Positions 42,907-52,313 are shown, counted from the stretch's first letter. The stretch is 62,949 bases of DNA from Terrisporobacter sp. (GCA_029851945.1 JARKUZ010000089.1:1-62949); one strand, 5' to 3'. Program-made: numbers and translations. Notes: generated by a model not told the origin, from the sequence alone.

Positions 42907-43944
42907 ATGAATATAAAAGATTATTTAAAAGATAGAAACTTAGCTATATTATTAAATTTTATATTTTTTGCTTTTGTAATTTTTATACTAAAAGCATCTC
43001 AAGTTGAAAGAGTAACAATAATTTTTACAACAATGCTTTGGATAGTTTTAAGTAGTATAGAAATTTTTTATGGATATTTTAAAAAGAAAAGTTACTACGA
43101 TCAAGTAATAAATTCCTTAAATGAACTAGACAAAAAGTATTTACTACCAGTAGTTATAAAAAGACCATCTTTTTGCGAAGGAAAAATTTTATATGATGTA
43201 CTTAGCATTACAGATAAATCTATGAATGAAGAAGTCAATAAATATAAATTTAATCAAGAAGAATACAGAGAATACCTTGATTTGTGGGTACATGAAATAA
43301 AAACTCCAATAGCAGCTAGCAAGTTAGTTATAGAAAATAATAAAAATGAACATACATTAAGTATTTTAGAAGAAATAGAAAAAGTAGAAGGTTTTATAGA
43401 ACAAGCTCTTTATTATTCAAAGTCTAATGAAATAGAAATAGATTACATAATAAAAGAAACAGATTTAAGAAAGTGTATAAATAACACTATTAAAAGGAAT
43501 AAAAACTTAATTAGGGAAAAGAAGATTTGTATAGATATACAAGATTTTAGAGAAATAGTTTATTGTGATGCAAAATGGATGGAGTTTATACTAAATCAAA
43601 TTATAGTAAATTCTATAAAATACATAGGAGATAAAACTATAAATAAAAAGCTAGAAAAAGAACTTCCAAAGATAAGTATATACACAAAGCTTAAAGATAA
43701 TAGCCTAGAATTATACATAAAAGATAATGGAATTGGAATAGATAAGAAGGATTTAAATAAAGTTTTTAACAAAGGATTTACAGGGATTAACGGAAGAAAA
43801 CTAAAAAAATCAACAGGAATGGGACTTTATATATCAAAACGATTAGCAGAAAAGATGTATTTAGGATTAGATATATACTCTGTTGTTAATAAAGAAACTA
43901 CTGTAAAACTAACATTTCCAAAAAGTAATATGATTCAAATATAA
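42907..43944 (+). CDS. BceS-like intramembrane-sensing kinase
   Basis: 345 residues. Two closely spaced helices (~12-30 and ~36-57) with almost no loop between, as in kinases that sense drug flux through BceAB. H-box LWVHEIKTPIAA (H129), N-box (NQIIVNSIKYI) and G-box (STGMGLYISKRL). Two bases separate it from the regulator gene. Confidence 0.88.
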   Translation: MNIKDYLKDRNLAILLNFIFFAFVIFILKASQVERVTIIFTTMLWIVLSSIEIFYGYFKKKSYYDQVINSLNELDKKYLLPVVIKRPSFCEGKILYDVLSITDKSMNEEVNKYKFNQEEYREYLDLWVHEIKTPIAASKLVIENNKNEHTLSILEEIEKVEGFIEQALYYSKSNEIEIDYIIKETDLRKCINNTIKRNKNLIREKKICIDIQDFREIVYCDAKWMEFILNQIIVNSIKYIGDKTINKKLEKELPKISIYTKLKDNSLELYIKDNGIGIDKKDLNKVFNKGFTGINGRKLKKSTGMGLYISKRLAEKMYLGLDIYSVVNKETTVKLTFPKSNMIQI

Positions 43945-43949
43945 ATAAC

Positions 43950-43981
43950 CTTACATTATCGTAAGATAGTCGTAAGGTTAT
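43950..43981 (+). promoter_or_regulatory. Candidate BceR operator
   Basis: CTTAC-N6-GTAAG inverted repeat (43950-43954 with 43961-43965) and a CGTAAG direct repeat with an 11-base period (43960, 43971), between the kinase gene and bceA. The same bases can fold as a weak ATAACCTTA/TAAGGTTAT hairpin, so a terminator or attenuator role is an alternative. Confidence 0.5.
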
Positions 43982-44048
43982 CTTATTAATTAAATCCTCT
44001 AAAGACTATAAAATAAAGTTATAAATTAAAAAATATGGAGGAGATAAA

Positions 44049-44816
44049 ATGAGTACAGTTCTTAAGGTTAAAAATATAGAAAAATATTATGGAAATAAGA
44101 AAAATCTAACAAAAGCTATTAATAATATTTCGTTTGAAGTTGATAAGGGTGAATTTATAGGGATTATGGGACCTAGTGGAAGTGGTAAAACTACACTTTT
44201 AAATTGTATAGCAACAATAGATAAGGTAACTACTGGAAACATACAAATTGAAGATAAAGATATAACAACTTTATCAAGAAAAAATATAGAAAAGTTTAGA
44301 AGAGAACATTTAGGATTTATATTTCAAGAGTTTAATCTACTAGATACTTTAACTGTATATGAAAATATATCTTTAGCATTATCTATACTAGGAGTAAAGG
44401 GATCAGAAATAGATAAAAGAGTAAAAAGTGTATCAAGTAGACTTGGAATATCAGAAATATTAAGTAAATTTCCATACGAAATATCAGGAGGGCAAAAGCA
44501 AAGAGTAGCTTGTGCAAGAGCCATAATAAATGAGCCGTCTTTGATTCTTGCAGATGAACCAACAGGGTCACTAGATTCAAAGTCAGCAAGAGTTTTACTT
44601 GAAAATTTATCTGACTTAAATGAAAGTATGAATTCTACAATAATGATGGTAACTCATGATGCTTTTACAGCTAGTTATTGTAAAAGAATTTTATTTATAA
44701 AAGATGGGAAAATCTTCAATGAGTTAGTAAGAGGAAATGATGATAGAAAAGAATTTTTCAAAAGAATCATAGAAGTTGTTACTCTTTTAGGAGGTGACAA
44801 TAACAATGTTATTTAA
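44049..44816 (+). CDS. BceA-like ABC transporter ATPase
   Basis: 255 residues of the MacB/LolD-type ATPase: Walker A GPSGSGKTT (~40-48), Q-loop FQEFNLLDTL, signature ISGGQKQR, Walker B LILADEPTG, switch His MVTHD. TGGAGGAG precedes the ATG. The 3' end contains the ribosome site of the permease gene, which it overlaps by 11 bases. Confidence 0.92.
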   Translation: MSTVLKVKNIEKYYGNKKNLTKAINNISFEVDKGEFIGIMGPSGSGKTTLLNCIATIDKVTTGNIQIEDKDITTLSRKNIEKFRREHLGFIFQEFNLLDTLTVYENISLALSILGVKGSEIDKRVKSVSSRLGISEILSKFPYEISGGQKQRVACARAIINEPSLILADEPTGSLDSKSARVLLENLSDLNESMNSTIMMVTHDAFTASYCKRILFIKDGKIFNELVRGNDDRKEFFKRIIEVVTLLGGDNNNVI

Positions 44817-46836
44817 GCTTTCCAAAAGAAATGTTCAAAGAAGTATGAAAGATTATAGTATTTACTTTTTTACACTTGTTCTAGGAGTTTGTATATTTTA
44901 TATATTCAACTCAGTAGAAGCTCAAACAGCTATGATGGATATGACAGATAATCAAAAAAAGCTAATGGAAGTTACAACTATGATAATTTCAATAGTATCA
45001 GTTTTTGTGTCTTTCATATTAGGTTTTTTAATAATATATGCAAATAACTTTATAATCAAAAAAAGAAATAGAGAATTTGGTATATATATGACACTAGGTA
45101 TTAGTAGAAGTAAAATTGCTTATATGCTATTTTATGAAACTATAATAGTTGGGGTTATGTCTTTAGCAGTAGGACTACTTGTAGGTGTATTTTTATCTCA
45201 AGGACTAGCTTCAGTTACTGCAAAATTATTTTCAGTGGATATGAAAAAATATCAATTTATATTTTCAAAAGAAGCTTGTATAAAAACAATAATATATTTT
45301 AGTATAATGTTTTTTATAACTATGATTCTAAATTTTGTAGTAGTTTCAAGATATAAACTTATAAATTTAATAAATAGTCAAAAGAAAAATGAAAAGTTAA
45401 AAGGCACAAACTTAATATTATCTGTAGCACTATTTATAATATCTATAGTTTGTTTAGGATTTGCATATAAATTAATTTTAGAAAATGCTCTTGTAGACAT
45501 AACAGATAATAATTTTAAACTATCTATACTTTTAGGAGTTGTAGGAACAGTATTATTTTTTAGATCTTTGGCAGGATTTTTAATAAAATTAGTTCAAAAT
45601 GATAAAAACTTATATCTAAAAAATCTTAACACGTTCACTTTAAGACAATTAAACAGTAAAATTAATACAAACTATATATCAATGAGTATTATATGTTTAA
45701 TGTTATTTATATCAATTGGGATGTATTCTTCAGCAATAGGACTAAAAAATGCCATGGAAAAATCAGCAGAGTCTCAAACCCCATATGATGTAACTGTCAT
45801 AGAAACTTACAATCCTCAAGAAAAGACAAACTATAACAATGAAAAATTAAGTGAAATACTTAAAAAGTTAGATTTAAATGTAAATGATTATTCAAAAGAA
45901 TATTTAGATTATAATTTTTACAAATCTCCTATAAAGTTTATTAAAATGTTTGAAAATACTTCAGATGATTTTTTATCTAAGCAATTAAAAGTTACGATGG
46001 ATCATAATATTCCTATTATAAAACTATCAGATTATAATAAGTTAAATAAAATGGCAGGTAAAAAACCAATAAATTTAAAAGATAAAGAAGTACTTTTTGT
46101 TACAAATTCATCTACTATGGAGAACCCAATAAAAGATTATATAAAAAATAATAAAAGTATAAAAATAGGAAATGATGAATTTAAAATAAATGAAAACTAT
46201 CAAAATCAATCTTTAGAAAATGATTTAGCAAAAGATAATTTTATAACATTTGTAGTTGAAGATAAATACGCAGATAAATATGATATAAGCCAAAAGTGTT
46301 TAAGTTTTAATTATGTAGGAGATAAAAAAGATACAGAAAATAATCTAACTAAAAATCTTGAAAAAAGTAAAAATAAACAAATTCAATATCAAAAAGACAA
46401 TGGTTCAATTTTAATCTTTATAAGTAAACAAATGGTTTTAGAAATTAATATGTCTAATGCAGCTATGTTTTTATACATTGGTTTATATATAGGGATAATA
46501 TTCTTAATATCTAGTGCAGCAGTACTTGCACTTAACCAATTATCTGGAGCAACAGAAAGTTTAGGAAGATATGAAATACTTAAAAAACTTGGAGTAAGCT
46601 CAAAAATGATAAACAAATCAATTTTTATACAAGTATTTATATATTTCTCACTTCCAATAGCACTAGCACTAGTTCATAGTTATTTTGGAATAAAGGTAGC
46701 AAATAACGTAATTAAAATATTTGGAGACTATGATACAGTAGGAACTAATGTGGTTGCAGTAGTGAGTATATGTGTAATTTATGCTATATACTTCTTTGGA
46801 ACATGTAAAGGATATAGGAGAATTGTAAATAAGTAA
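44806..46836 (+). CDS. BceB-like peptide-antibiotic ABC permease
   Basis: 676 residues from ATG 44806 (GGAGGTG 8 bases upstream; an earlier GTG lies in the ribosome site). Ten helices with two FtsX-like domains and a large extracellular domain of ~220 residues between helices 7 and 8 (~330-550). It removes peptide antibiotics such as bacitracin or lantibiotics from lipid carriers and signals drug load to the partner kinase. Confidence 0.9.
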   Translation: MLFKLSKRNVQRSMKDYSIYFFTLVLGVCIFYIFNSVEAQTAMMDMTDNQKKLMEVTTMIISIVSVFVSFILGFLIIYANNFIIKKRNREFGIYMTLGISRSKIAYMLFYETIIVGVMSLAVGLLVGVFLSQGLASVTAKLFSVDMKKYQFIFSKEACIKTIIYFSIMFFITMILNFVVVSRYKLINLINSQKKNEKLKGTNLILSVALFIISIVCLGFAYKLILENALVDITDNNFKLSILLGVVGTVLFFRSLAGFLIKLVQNDKNLYLKNLNTFTLRQLNSKINTNYISMSIICLMLFISIGMYSSAIGLKNAMEKSAESQTPYDVTVIETYNPQEKTNYNNEKLSEILKKLDLNVNDYSKEYLDYNFYKSPIKFIKMFENTSDDFLSKQLKVTMDHNIPIIKLSDYNKLNKMAGKKPINLKDKEVLFVTNSSTMENPIKDYIKNNKSIKIGNDEFKINENYQNQSLENDLAKDNFITFVVEDKYADKYDISQKCLSFNYVGDKKDTENNLTKNLEKSKNKQIQYQKDNGSILIFISKQMVLEINMSNAAMFLYIGLYIGIIFLISSAAVLALNQLSGATESLGRYEILKKLGVSSKMINKSIFIQVFIYFSLPIALALVHSYFGIKVANNVIKIFGDYDTVGTNVVAVVSICVIYAIYFFGTCKGYRRIVNK

Positions 46837-46913
46837 TTAAAGTATGTGCTATTGAAAGAACATAGATAGTCAATATTGGATATGATTCTTAATGATTGTA
46901 TAATCATTGAATG

Positions 46914-46966
46914 AAAATAACTCATCCTATAATTAAAAGTTTAAACTATAAGATGAGTTATTTTCT
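46914..46966 (+). terminator. Intrinsic terminator of bce module
   Basis: 18-bp stem (46914-46931 with 46947-46964) with one mismatch; core AACTCATC/GATGAGTT, flanked by A and T runs. Confidence 0.85.
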
Positions 46967-47085
46967 ATATATAAATTATAGCATATAAATAAATTTAATT
47001 ATAGACTAGTTGGAAAGGTTGTATTCTTATATACTATTTTAAGTATAAATGAAATACAGAAAACATAAACATCGGGGGTAATATA

Positions 47086-48201
47086 ATGAACTTATTTATG
47101 GCAAAGACAGATATTCATAAATTTGAAAAGGTAAAAGAGTTTATTGAAGAATTTAAAATAGGAGAGAATGACTTTATTTTTGCAAGTAAAGGTATATATG
47201 AACGAAATTTTAAAGATTTAGACATAAAGGCAACGGTAGCTTATAAAGATACATATGGAAATGGCGAGCCTACAGATATAATGATGGATGCGCTGTTAAA
47301 AGATTTTAATAAAGGTAACTACAAAAGAGTTATAGCCATTGGTGGTGGTTCAGTAATAGATATGGCTAAAATATTAGTTCTAAAAAATGAAAAGTGTACA
47401 GCAGATTTATTTGAGAAAAAGATAAAGTTAGAAAAAGTAAGAACATTGATAACAATTCCAACAACTTGTGGATCAGGGTCAGAGGTATCAAATGTTAGTA
47501 TAACAGAAATAACTAAGTTAAACTCTAAACTTGGACTAGCAATTGATGAGTTATATCCAGATTATGCGGTACTTATTCCAGAGTTACTAGTAAATTTACC
47601 ATATAAATTCTTTGCAACAAGTGCAATAGATGCGTTAATTCACTCTATAGAATCATTCCTTTCACCAAAAGCTAATATTTACACAGAGATGTTTAGTAAG
47701 CAAGCTATGGAAATAATAATAAAAGGGTTTAAAAGAATTGTTAAAGAAGGGCAAGATGCAAGAGTTTTAATGTTAGATGATTTTCTTATTGCTAGTAATT
47801 TAGCTGGAATTGCCTTCGGCAATGCAGGAAATGGAGCAGTGCATGCTTTATCATCTCCTTTAAGTGGAACATACCATGTATCTCATGGTGAAGCTAACTA
47901 TCAATTTTTTACATCTGTTTTTAAAGTTTATAATAAAAAAAATCCAAATGGAAAGATAATAGATTTAAATATGATTTTAAGCGGATTACTAGAATGTGAA
48001 GTTTGTAATGTATATGATGAAATGGAAAAATTGCTAAGTAATATTATAGAAAAAAAATATTTAAGAGAGTATGGTATGAATGAGTCTGATATATTACTAT
48101 TTACTGAAAATGTTATAGCTAATCAACAAAGGCTACTTAGTCAGAGTTATACTGAATTATCAAAAGAAGAGATTAAGGCTATTTATAATGAATTATTATA
48201 A
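47086..48201 (+). CDS. 4-hydroxybutyrate dehydrogenase
   Basis: 371 residues, the length I recall for the Clostridium kluyveri enzyme, with the same block order: AIGGGSVIDMAKIL, IPTTCGSGSEVSNVS, DELYPDYAVLIPELL, ATSAIDALIHSIESF, SNLAGIAFGNAGNGAVHAL, VSHGEANYQFF and REYGM near the end. It interconverts succinate semialdehyde and 4-hydroxybutyrate with NAD. Iron ligands sit in the Asp-x3-His and two later His positions. No other 4-aminobutyrate or succinate pathway gene is nearby; it is a stand-alone gene with a GGGGG ribosome site. Confidence 0.85.
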   Translation: MNLFMAKTDIHKFEKVKEFIEEFKIGENDFIFASKGIYERNFKDLDIKATVAYKDTYGNGEPTDIMMDALLKDFNKGNYKRVIAIGGGSVIDMAKILVLKNEKCTADLFEKKIKLEKVRTLITIPTTCGSGSEVSNVSITEITKLNSKLGLAIDELYPDYAVLIPELLVNLPYKFFATSAIDALIHSIESFLSPKANIYTEMFSKQAMEIIIKGFKRIVKEGQDARVLMLDDFLIASNLAGIAFGNAGNGAVHALSSPLSGTYHVSHGEANYQFFTSVFKVYNKKNPNGKIIDLNMILSGLLECEVCNVYDEMEKLLSNIIEKKYLREYGMNESDILLFTENVIANQQRLLSQSYTELSKEEIKAIYNELL

Positions 48202-48336
48202 ATATTTAAGATTGAATTTTATATGTATTTGATTTTTATATAAATATAAATAAGCTTTTAGATTCAATAAATTAAGGTGGTATTTTCTAACCTGAAAATA
48301 TGGATAGAAATACTTATATTAAATTAATAAAAAAAT

Positions 48337-48380
48337 AAGTGCTTTAAAGTAATTAATAAATTACTTAAGGCACTTTTTAT
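48337..48380 (+). terminator. Intrinsic terminator
   Basis: Stem AAGTGC...AAGTAATT with a one-base bulge (48337-48354 with 48360-48376), then T-rich sequence. Confidence 0.7.
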
Positions 48381-48469
48381 TTATAATACAAAAATCTATA
48401 CGCTTAGTATTAATAAGGGTAAATGATAAAATCTAAATATAATAATATAGTGAGGAGAAAGTAATTAAT

Positions 48470-48907
48470 ATGATAAGAATGTTAGAAAATAAAGATATAG
48501 ATAGAATAATGGAAATATGGTTAGAAAGTACTATAAAAGCTCACGATTTTATAGAAAAAAAATATTGGGAAGATAATTATAATACAGTAAAACATGAGTA
48601 TATACCTGTATCAGATGTATTTGTCTATGAAGACGAAGAAGGCATAAAAGGATTTATAGCAATTATAAATAATGAATTTATAGGTGCATTATTTGTTGAT
48701 AATAATTACCAAAGTTGTGGAATTGGTAGAAAGCTAATTGAACATACAATTAATTTATACGATAGCTTAGCTTTGTCTGTTTATAAAGATAATACAAAAT
48801 CTGTAGAATTTTATAAAAAGATGAATTTTGAAATTGTTAGTGAAAGTATTGATGAGGGCACTATGGGTATTGAATATACAATGAGAAATAAAAGTAAAAT
48901 TCATTAG
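48470..48907 (+). CDS. GNAT-family N-acetyltransferase
   Basis: 145 residues. The acetyl-CoA loop is QSCGIGRKLI (~84-93), followed by a NTKSVEFYKKMNFEIV strand typical of the YiaC/RimI-like group. GAGGAGA precedes the ATG. Target amine unknown; protein or small-molecule N-acetylation are both possible. Not linked to its neighbours by strand spacing. Confidence 0.85.
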   Translation: MIRMLENKDIDRIMEIWLESTIKAHDFIEKKYWEDNYNTVKHEYIPVSDVFVYEDEEGIKGFIAIINNEFIGALFVDNNYQSCGIGRKLIEHTINLYDSLALSVYKDNTKSVEFYKKMNFEIVSESIDEGTMGIEYTMRNKSKIH

Positions 48908-48932
48908 GATATTTTTATTTCAAATTTAAATG

Positions 48933-48949
48933 GTTAAATGTGTTAAATG
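48933..48949 (+). promoter_or_regulatory. Candidate sigma-54 enhancer site, copy 1
   Basis: Two GTTAAATG octamers 9 bases apart (48933, 48942), ~140 bases upstream of the -24/-12 promoter at 49084. TTTAAAxGGTTAAATG is shared with the region before the second sigma-54 promoter. Confidence 0.5.
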
Positions 48950-49083
48950 ATTTGTACAATTCACCCCATAAAAAAATAATAAAAAATAGATAGATTAAAA
49001 AATGCCATTGTAGAGTTAATAAAGATTAAGAATATAGGTAGTATTAAGATATTTTAAATAAAAATAAAAATTTTTAAATATTT

Positions 49084-49099
49084 TGGCATCATCCTTGCT
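49084..49099 (+). promoter_or_regulatory. Sigma-54 promoter of ridA
   Basis: TGGCATCATCCTTGCT with GG at 49085-49086 and GC at 49097-49098, exactly 10 bases apart, the defining -24/-12 spacing. The gene starts ~77 bases downstream. Confidence 0.85.
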
Positions 49100-49175
49100 T
49101 TATATAAAGTTAAGAATTCTGAGGAATCTCAGAAAAATAAAATTTTATATAAACTTAAGAAAGGATGAATTTATA

Positions 49176-49550
49176 ATGAATAAACTTGAAACGACAAAAG
49201 CACCAGGAGCTATTGGACCTTACTCTCAAGGATATCAAGTTGGAGATTTAGTATTTACATCAGGCCAAATACCAGTAAATCCAGAAAATGGTTCTGTACC
49301 TGCTTCTATATCAGAGCAAGCAGAGCAAAGCTGTAAAAATGTTAAGGCTATACTAGAATCAGCTGGAACTACTATTGAAAATGTATTTAAAACTACATGC
49401 TTTTTAGCAGACATGGCAGATTTTACAGCATTTAATGAAGTATATGCAAAATATTTTGTATCTAATCCAGCTCGTAGCTGTGTAGCAGTTAAGGAATTAC
49501 CAAAGGGTGTGCTTTGTGAGATAGAAGCTATAGCTGTTATAAAAAAATAA
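49176..49550 (+). CDS. ridA: RidA-family enamine/imine deaminase
   Basis: 124 residues from ATG 49176 after AGAAAGGATG; upstream in-frame codons overlap the sigma-54 promoter. GAIGPYSQGYQ, FTSGQIPV, the NPARSCVAVKELPKG block with the catalytic R100, and CEIEAIAV are all present. RidA hydrolyses 2-aminoacrylate and related imines that leak from PLP enzymes. Here it shares a sigma-54 signal and a neighbourhood with a C-S lyase and D-serine ammonia-lyase, both of which make 2-aminoacrylate. Confidence 0.93.
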   Translation: MNKLETTKAPGAIGPYSQGYQVGDLVFTSGQIPVNPENGSVPASISEQAEQSCKNVKAILESAGTTIENVFKTTCFLADMADFTAFNEVYAKYFVSNPARSCVAVKELPKGVLCEIEAIAVIKK

Positions 49551-49604
49551 ATATTTAGTTTTACTTAAAAATTACAAATAAAAATTATAAAGGAGAATAT
49601 TATT

Positions 49605-49859
49605 ATGAAAATAACTGTAGTAGGAAGTCATTTATGCCCAGACACATTATACGCTTTAAATGAATTAAAAGGAAAAAATATAGAGATAGATTTTAAAAAT
49701 TTATCAGCAAGCTTACCAGATTTAAAAGAATATTTAGCATTACGTGATGGATTAGAAATATATAGTGAGATAAGAAATATGGGTGGAATAGGAATACCAT
49801 GCTTTATTTTAGAAGATGGAACAAAAACACTAGATTTAAATGAAGCATTAGGAAAATAA
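49605..49859 (+). CDS. Glutaredoxin-like small protein
   Basis: 84 residues. It has a beta-alpha start KITVVGSHLCPDT, with a single Cys in CPDT where glutaredoxins have CPxC, then an IGIPCFILEDG segment with the cis-Pro of the thioredoxin fold and a second Cys beside it. AAAGGAG precedes the ATG. It lies 54 bases behind ridA and is probably in the same sigma-54 transcript. It may handle persulfide or sulfide equivalents released by the C-S lyase (inference). Confidence 0.75.
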   Translation: MKITVVGSHLCPDTLYALNELKGKNIEIDFKNLSASLPDLKEYLALRDGLEIYSEIRNMGGIGIPCFILEDGTKTLDLNEALGK

Positions 49860-49877
49860 TTTAATAGAAAAAATACG

Positions 49878-49906
49878 AATCCTCTCTTTATTAAAAAGGG
49901 AGGATT
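49878..49906 (+). terminator. Terminator of ridA operon
   Basis: 12-bp stem AATCCTCTCTTT/AAAGGGAGGATT with one G-U pair and an AT-rich tail. Confidence 0.6.
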
Positions 49907-49995
49907 ATTTATATATTTCAAATTTTGCCTTTTATATATAATATTGATATAATTTTACGTATCAAATATAATCCACTAGTGTATGAGGAGTAAAA

Positions 49996-52050
49996 ATGGA
50001 AGGAAAAGGTTTAGGAATAATAACACTTAAAAAAGATGCAGGCGAAATATACGCCAAACAAATAAGAGATTTTTTAGGGAATAATATAAAAATAAACTTT
50101 TACTCATATGAAGAAGGTAACGTTACTTATTTCAATGAGAAATTAATTATTTTATCCGTAAGTTTAAAATATGAAGAGATTGTATCACTTTGTTCATCTG
50201 ATACACAAATAATTATACCTAAATTAACTTTTGAAAAATCTAGCTTTAGCAAGATATCTAAAATAGACAAGAATGAAACTGTATACGTGTATAACTTATC
50301 TAGGAGCATGGCTTTAGAAACAGTAGCTCTTATACATAGATTAGGGAGTGGTATTTCAAATCTTGTACCTTGTTATCCTAAAATTGAAAGTATACCTGAA
50401 AATTCTATAATTTTAACACCAGGGGAAGAAATTTTTATACAAACTAATGGATGTGAAATTATTGATTTAGGATATAGAATAATGGATTTAAGTTGCATAG
50501 TTGATATTGCTATAAAGTTAAACCTTGAACATTTAATAAAAGAAGATTTATTAAAAAAGTTTATGGATAAAATTATCCCAACTAGCTACATTACAGAAAA
50601 ACTTTTAATAACTCAAACTAAGTTAGAAAATCAATTTGATTTTTTATTATCTTCAATAGATGAGGGAATAATCTGCGTAAGTAATGATGGTATAGTTCAA
50701 TTTTATAGTCATGTAGCTAAAGATATACTAGGTATAAATGAAAATGAAATGATAGGGAAGCATATTTCACAATATATAAAAACTTGTAATTTTGATAATA
50801 TCGTAGATAAGGAAATAACTCACCTTCAAAAACTTACTAAAGTAAATAATATAGATATAAATTTAGAAGTTAGATACACTAATATAAATTTTTTTAGTGG
50901 ATATATAATAAAAGTTGCTAAGTTTTATCAAATAGAAAAGAAGCAGGCTAAACTTAGATCTCAGCTAATGAATTCGGGAAATGTGAGTAAGTATACCTTT
51001 GATGATATAATTGGAGATAGTGAAAATATACAAAACACTAAGAATATTGCCTATAAAATGGCTCAATCTAACTCATCAATTTTAATAATGGGCGAAAGTG
51101 GAACTGGTAAGGAGCTATTTGCACAATCTATCCATAGTTCATCAACTAGAAGGGAAGGCCCATTTGTAGCCGTTAACTGTAGTACATTCCAAGATGGACT
51201 TTTGCAAAGTGAATTATTTGGATATGAAGAAGGAGCTTTTACAGGAGCTAAAAAGGGTGGGAAAATAGGTTTATTTGAACTTGCTAATAATGGAACTATT
51301 TTTTTAGATGAAATTGGTGAGATGGACTTAGGGTCTCAGGCAACACTTCTTAGGGTAATACAAGAAAAGCAAATTAGAAGAGTTGGTTCTGATAAAGTTA
51401 TTGATGTAGATATAAGAATAGTTGCAGCTACTAACAGAGATTTAAAGAAATTAGTTTGTGAAAATAAGTTTAGAAAAGATTTATTTTATAGATTAAATGT
51501 ACTTCCTTTAAAAGTTAGTCCACTTAGAGAGCGTAATGAAGATATATTTTTAATATTTGATTCTTTTAAGAAGAATCTTGATATTAATTTTAAATTATCA
51601 GAGGAAGTTGTTAAGATCTTTAAATCATACCATTGGGAAGGTAATATAAGAGAGTTAAGGAATTTAGCTGAATATTGCTCTTATCTAGGGAAAAATATAA
51701 TAGAAGTATCAGACTTGCCAGAATATATTACTGAATCAATGGAATGTAAAAATTATTGTGAGAGCTTACTAATGAAGAGTAGCAATATAGAAACTCCAAA
51801 GTTTAAGAGATCTATAAATGACTATATATTTGTATTAAGAAAAGTTAATGAAGCATACTCAAATAAAGTTAGAATTGGTAGAAGAAAAATTTATGAGTAT
51901 GCAGTAGCTGAAGGTATATTTTTAACAGAGCAACAAGTTAGAAGTATTCTTTTAGAACTTCAAGATTATGAATTTATAAAAATTTTATCTGGACGTGGTG
52001 GTTCTATAATTACAGATAAGGGAAGACTTTTTTTAGAACAGAATAGATAA
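49996..52050 (+). CDS. Sigma-54-dependent activator, non-Fis C-terminus
   Basis: 684 residues. N-terminal PrpR-like sensor (~1-190), PAS domain (~210-320) and AAA+ core (~335-570) with Walker A GESGTGKE (366-373), sigma-54 contact loop GAFTGA (413-418), Walker B FLDE (436-439) and RLNVLPLKVSPLRER. The last ~85 residues (~600-684) do not look like the usual Fis helix-turn-helix; they read as a winged helix (RRKIYEYAVAEGIFLTEQQV, then a short hairpin GRGGSIITDKG). It stands between two -24/-12 promoters and is the obvious activator of both. Amino-acid or cysteine sensing by its N-domain is a guess. Confidence 0.88.
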   Translation: MEGKGLGIITLKKDAGEIYAKQIRDFLGNNIKINFYSYEEGNVTYFNEKLIILSVSLKYEEIVSLCSSDTQIIIPKLTFEKSSFSKISKIDKNETVYVYNLSRSMALETVALIHRLGSGISNLVPCYPKIESIPENSIILTPGEEIFIQTNGCEIIDLGYRIMDLSCIVDIAIKLNLEHLIKEDLLKKFMDKIIPTSYITEKLLITQTKLENQFDFLLSSIDEGIICVSNDGIVQFYSHVAKDILGINENEMIGKHISQYIKTCNFDNIVDKEITHLQKLTKVNNIDINLEVRYTNINFFSGYIIKVAKFYQIEKKQAKLRSQLMNSGNVSKYTFDDIIGDSENIQNTKNIAYKMAQSNSSILIMGESGTGKELFAQSIHSSSTRREGPFVAVNCSTFQDGLLQSELFGYEEGAFTGAKKGGKIGLFELANNGTIFLDEIGEMDLGSQATLLRVIQEKQIRRVGSDKVIDVDIRIVAATNRDLKKLVCENKFRKDLFYRLNVLPLKVSPLRERNEDIFLIFDSFKKNLDINFKLSEEVVKIFKSYHWEGNIRELRNLAEYCSYLGKNIIEVSDLPEYITESMECKNYCESLLMKSSNIETPKFKRSINDYIFVLRKVNEAYSNKVRIGRRKIYEYAVAEGIFLTEQQVRSILLELQDYEFIKILSGRGGSIITDKGRLFLEQNR

Positions 52051-52083
52051 TTATAATTTAAATAAATTGTAACAAACCAAAAA

Positions 52084-52128
52084 ATGGGTTCAATGGGGTA
52101 AGAAATTAACCCGTTGAATCCATTTTCT
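52084..52128 (+). terminator. Hairpin after sigma-54 activator
   Basis: Long imperfect stem ATGGGTTCAA...TTGAATCCAT (52084-52098 with 52110-52126) ending in a TTTTCTGTTTT tail. It may be a terminator, or part of the upstream control region of the next gene. Confidence 0.5.
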
Positions 52129-52138
52129 GTTTTAAAGG

Positions 52139-52163
52139 GTTAAATGGGGGAGCATGTTAAATG
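52139..52163 (+). promoter_or_regulatory. Candidate sigma-54 enhancer site, copy 2
   Basis: Two GTTAAATG octamers (52139, 52156), ~100 bases upstream of the sigma-54 promoter. The same octamer pair precedes the ridA promoter. Confidence 0.5.
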
Positions 52164-52256
52164 AAATTAATAATTCAAAGTACTTTACTTAAAAGAGAAA
52201 CTATTAAAACTATTGAGTTTGAGAGAATTTTATTTATTTTTTTATATTTATAAAGT

Positions 52257-52272
52257 TGGCACGGCTATTGCT
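52257..52272 (+). promoter_or_regulatory. Sigma-54 promoter of C-S lyase gene
   Basis: TGGCACGGCTATTGCT with GG at 52258-52259 and GC at 52270-52271, 10 bases apart. It is close to the TGGCAC-N5-TTGCT consensus. Confidence 0.9.
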
Positions 52273-52313
52273 TTATATAAAAATGTAATTAAAAATACGG
52301 AGGTAAAGTAATT

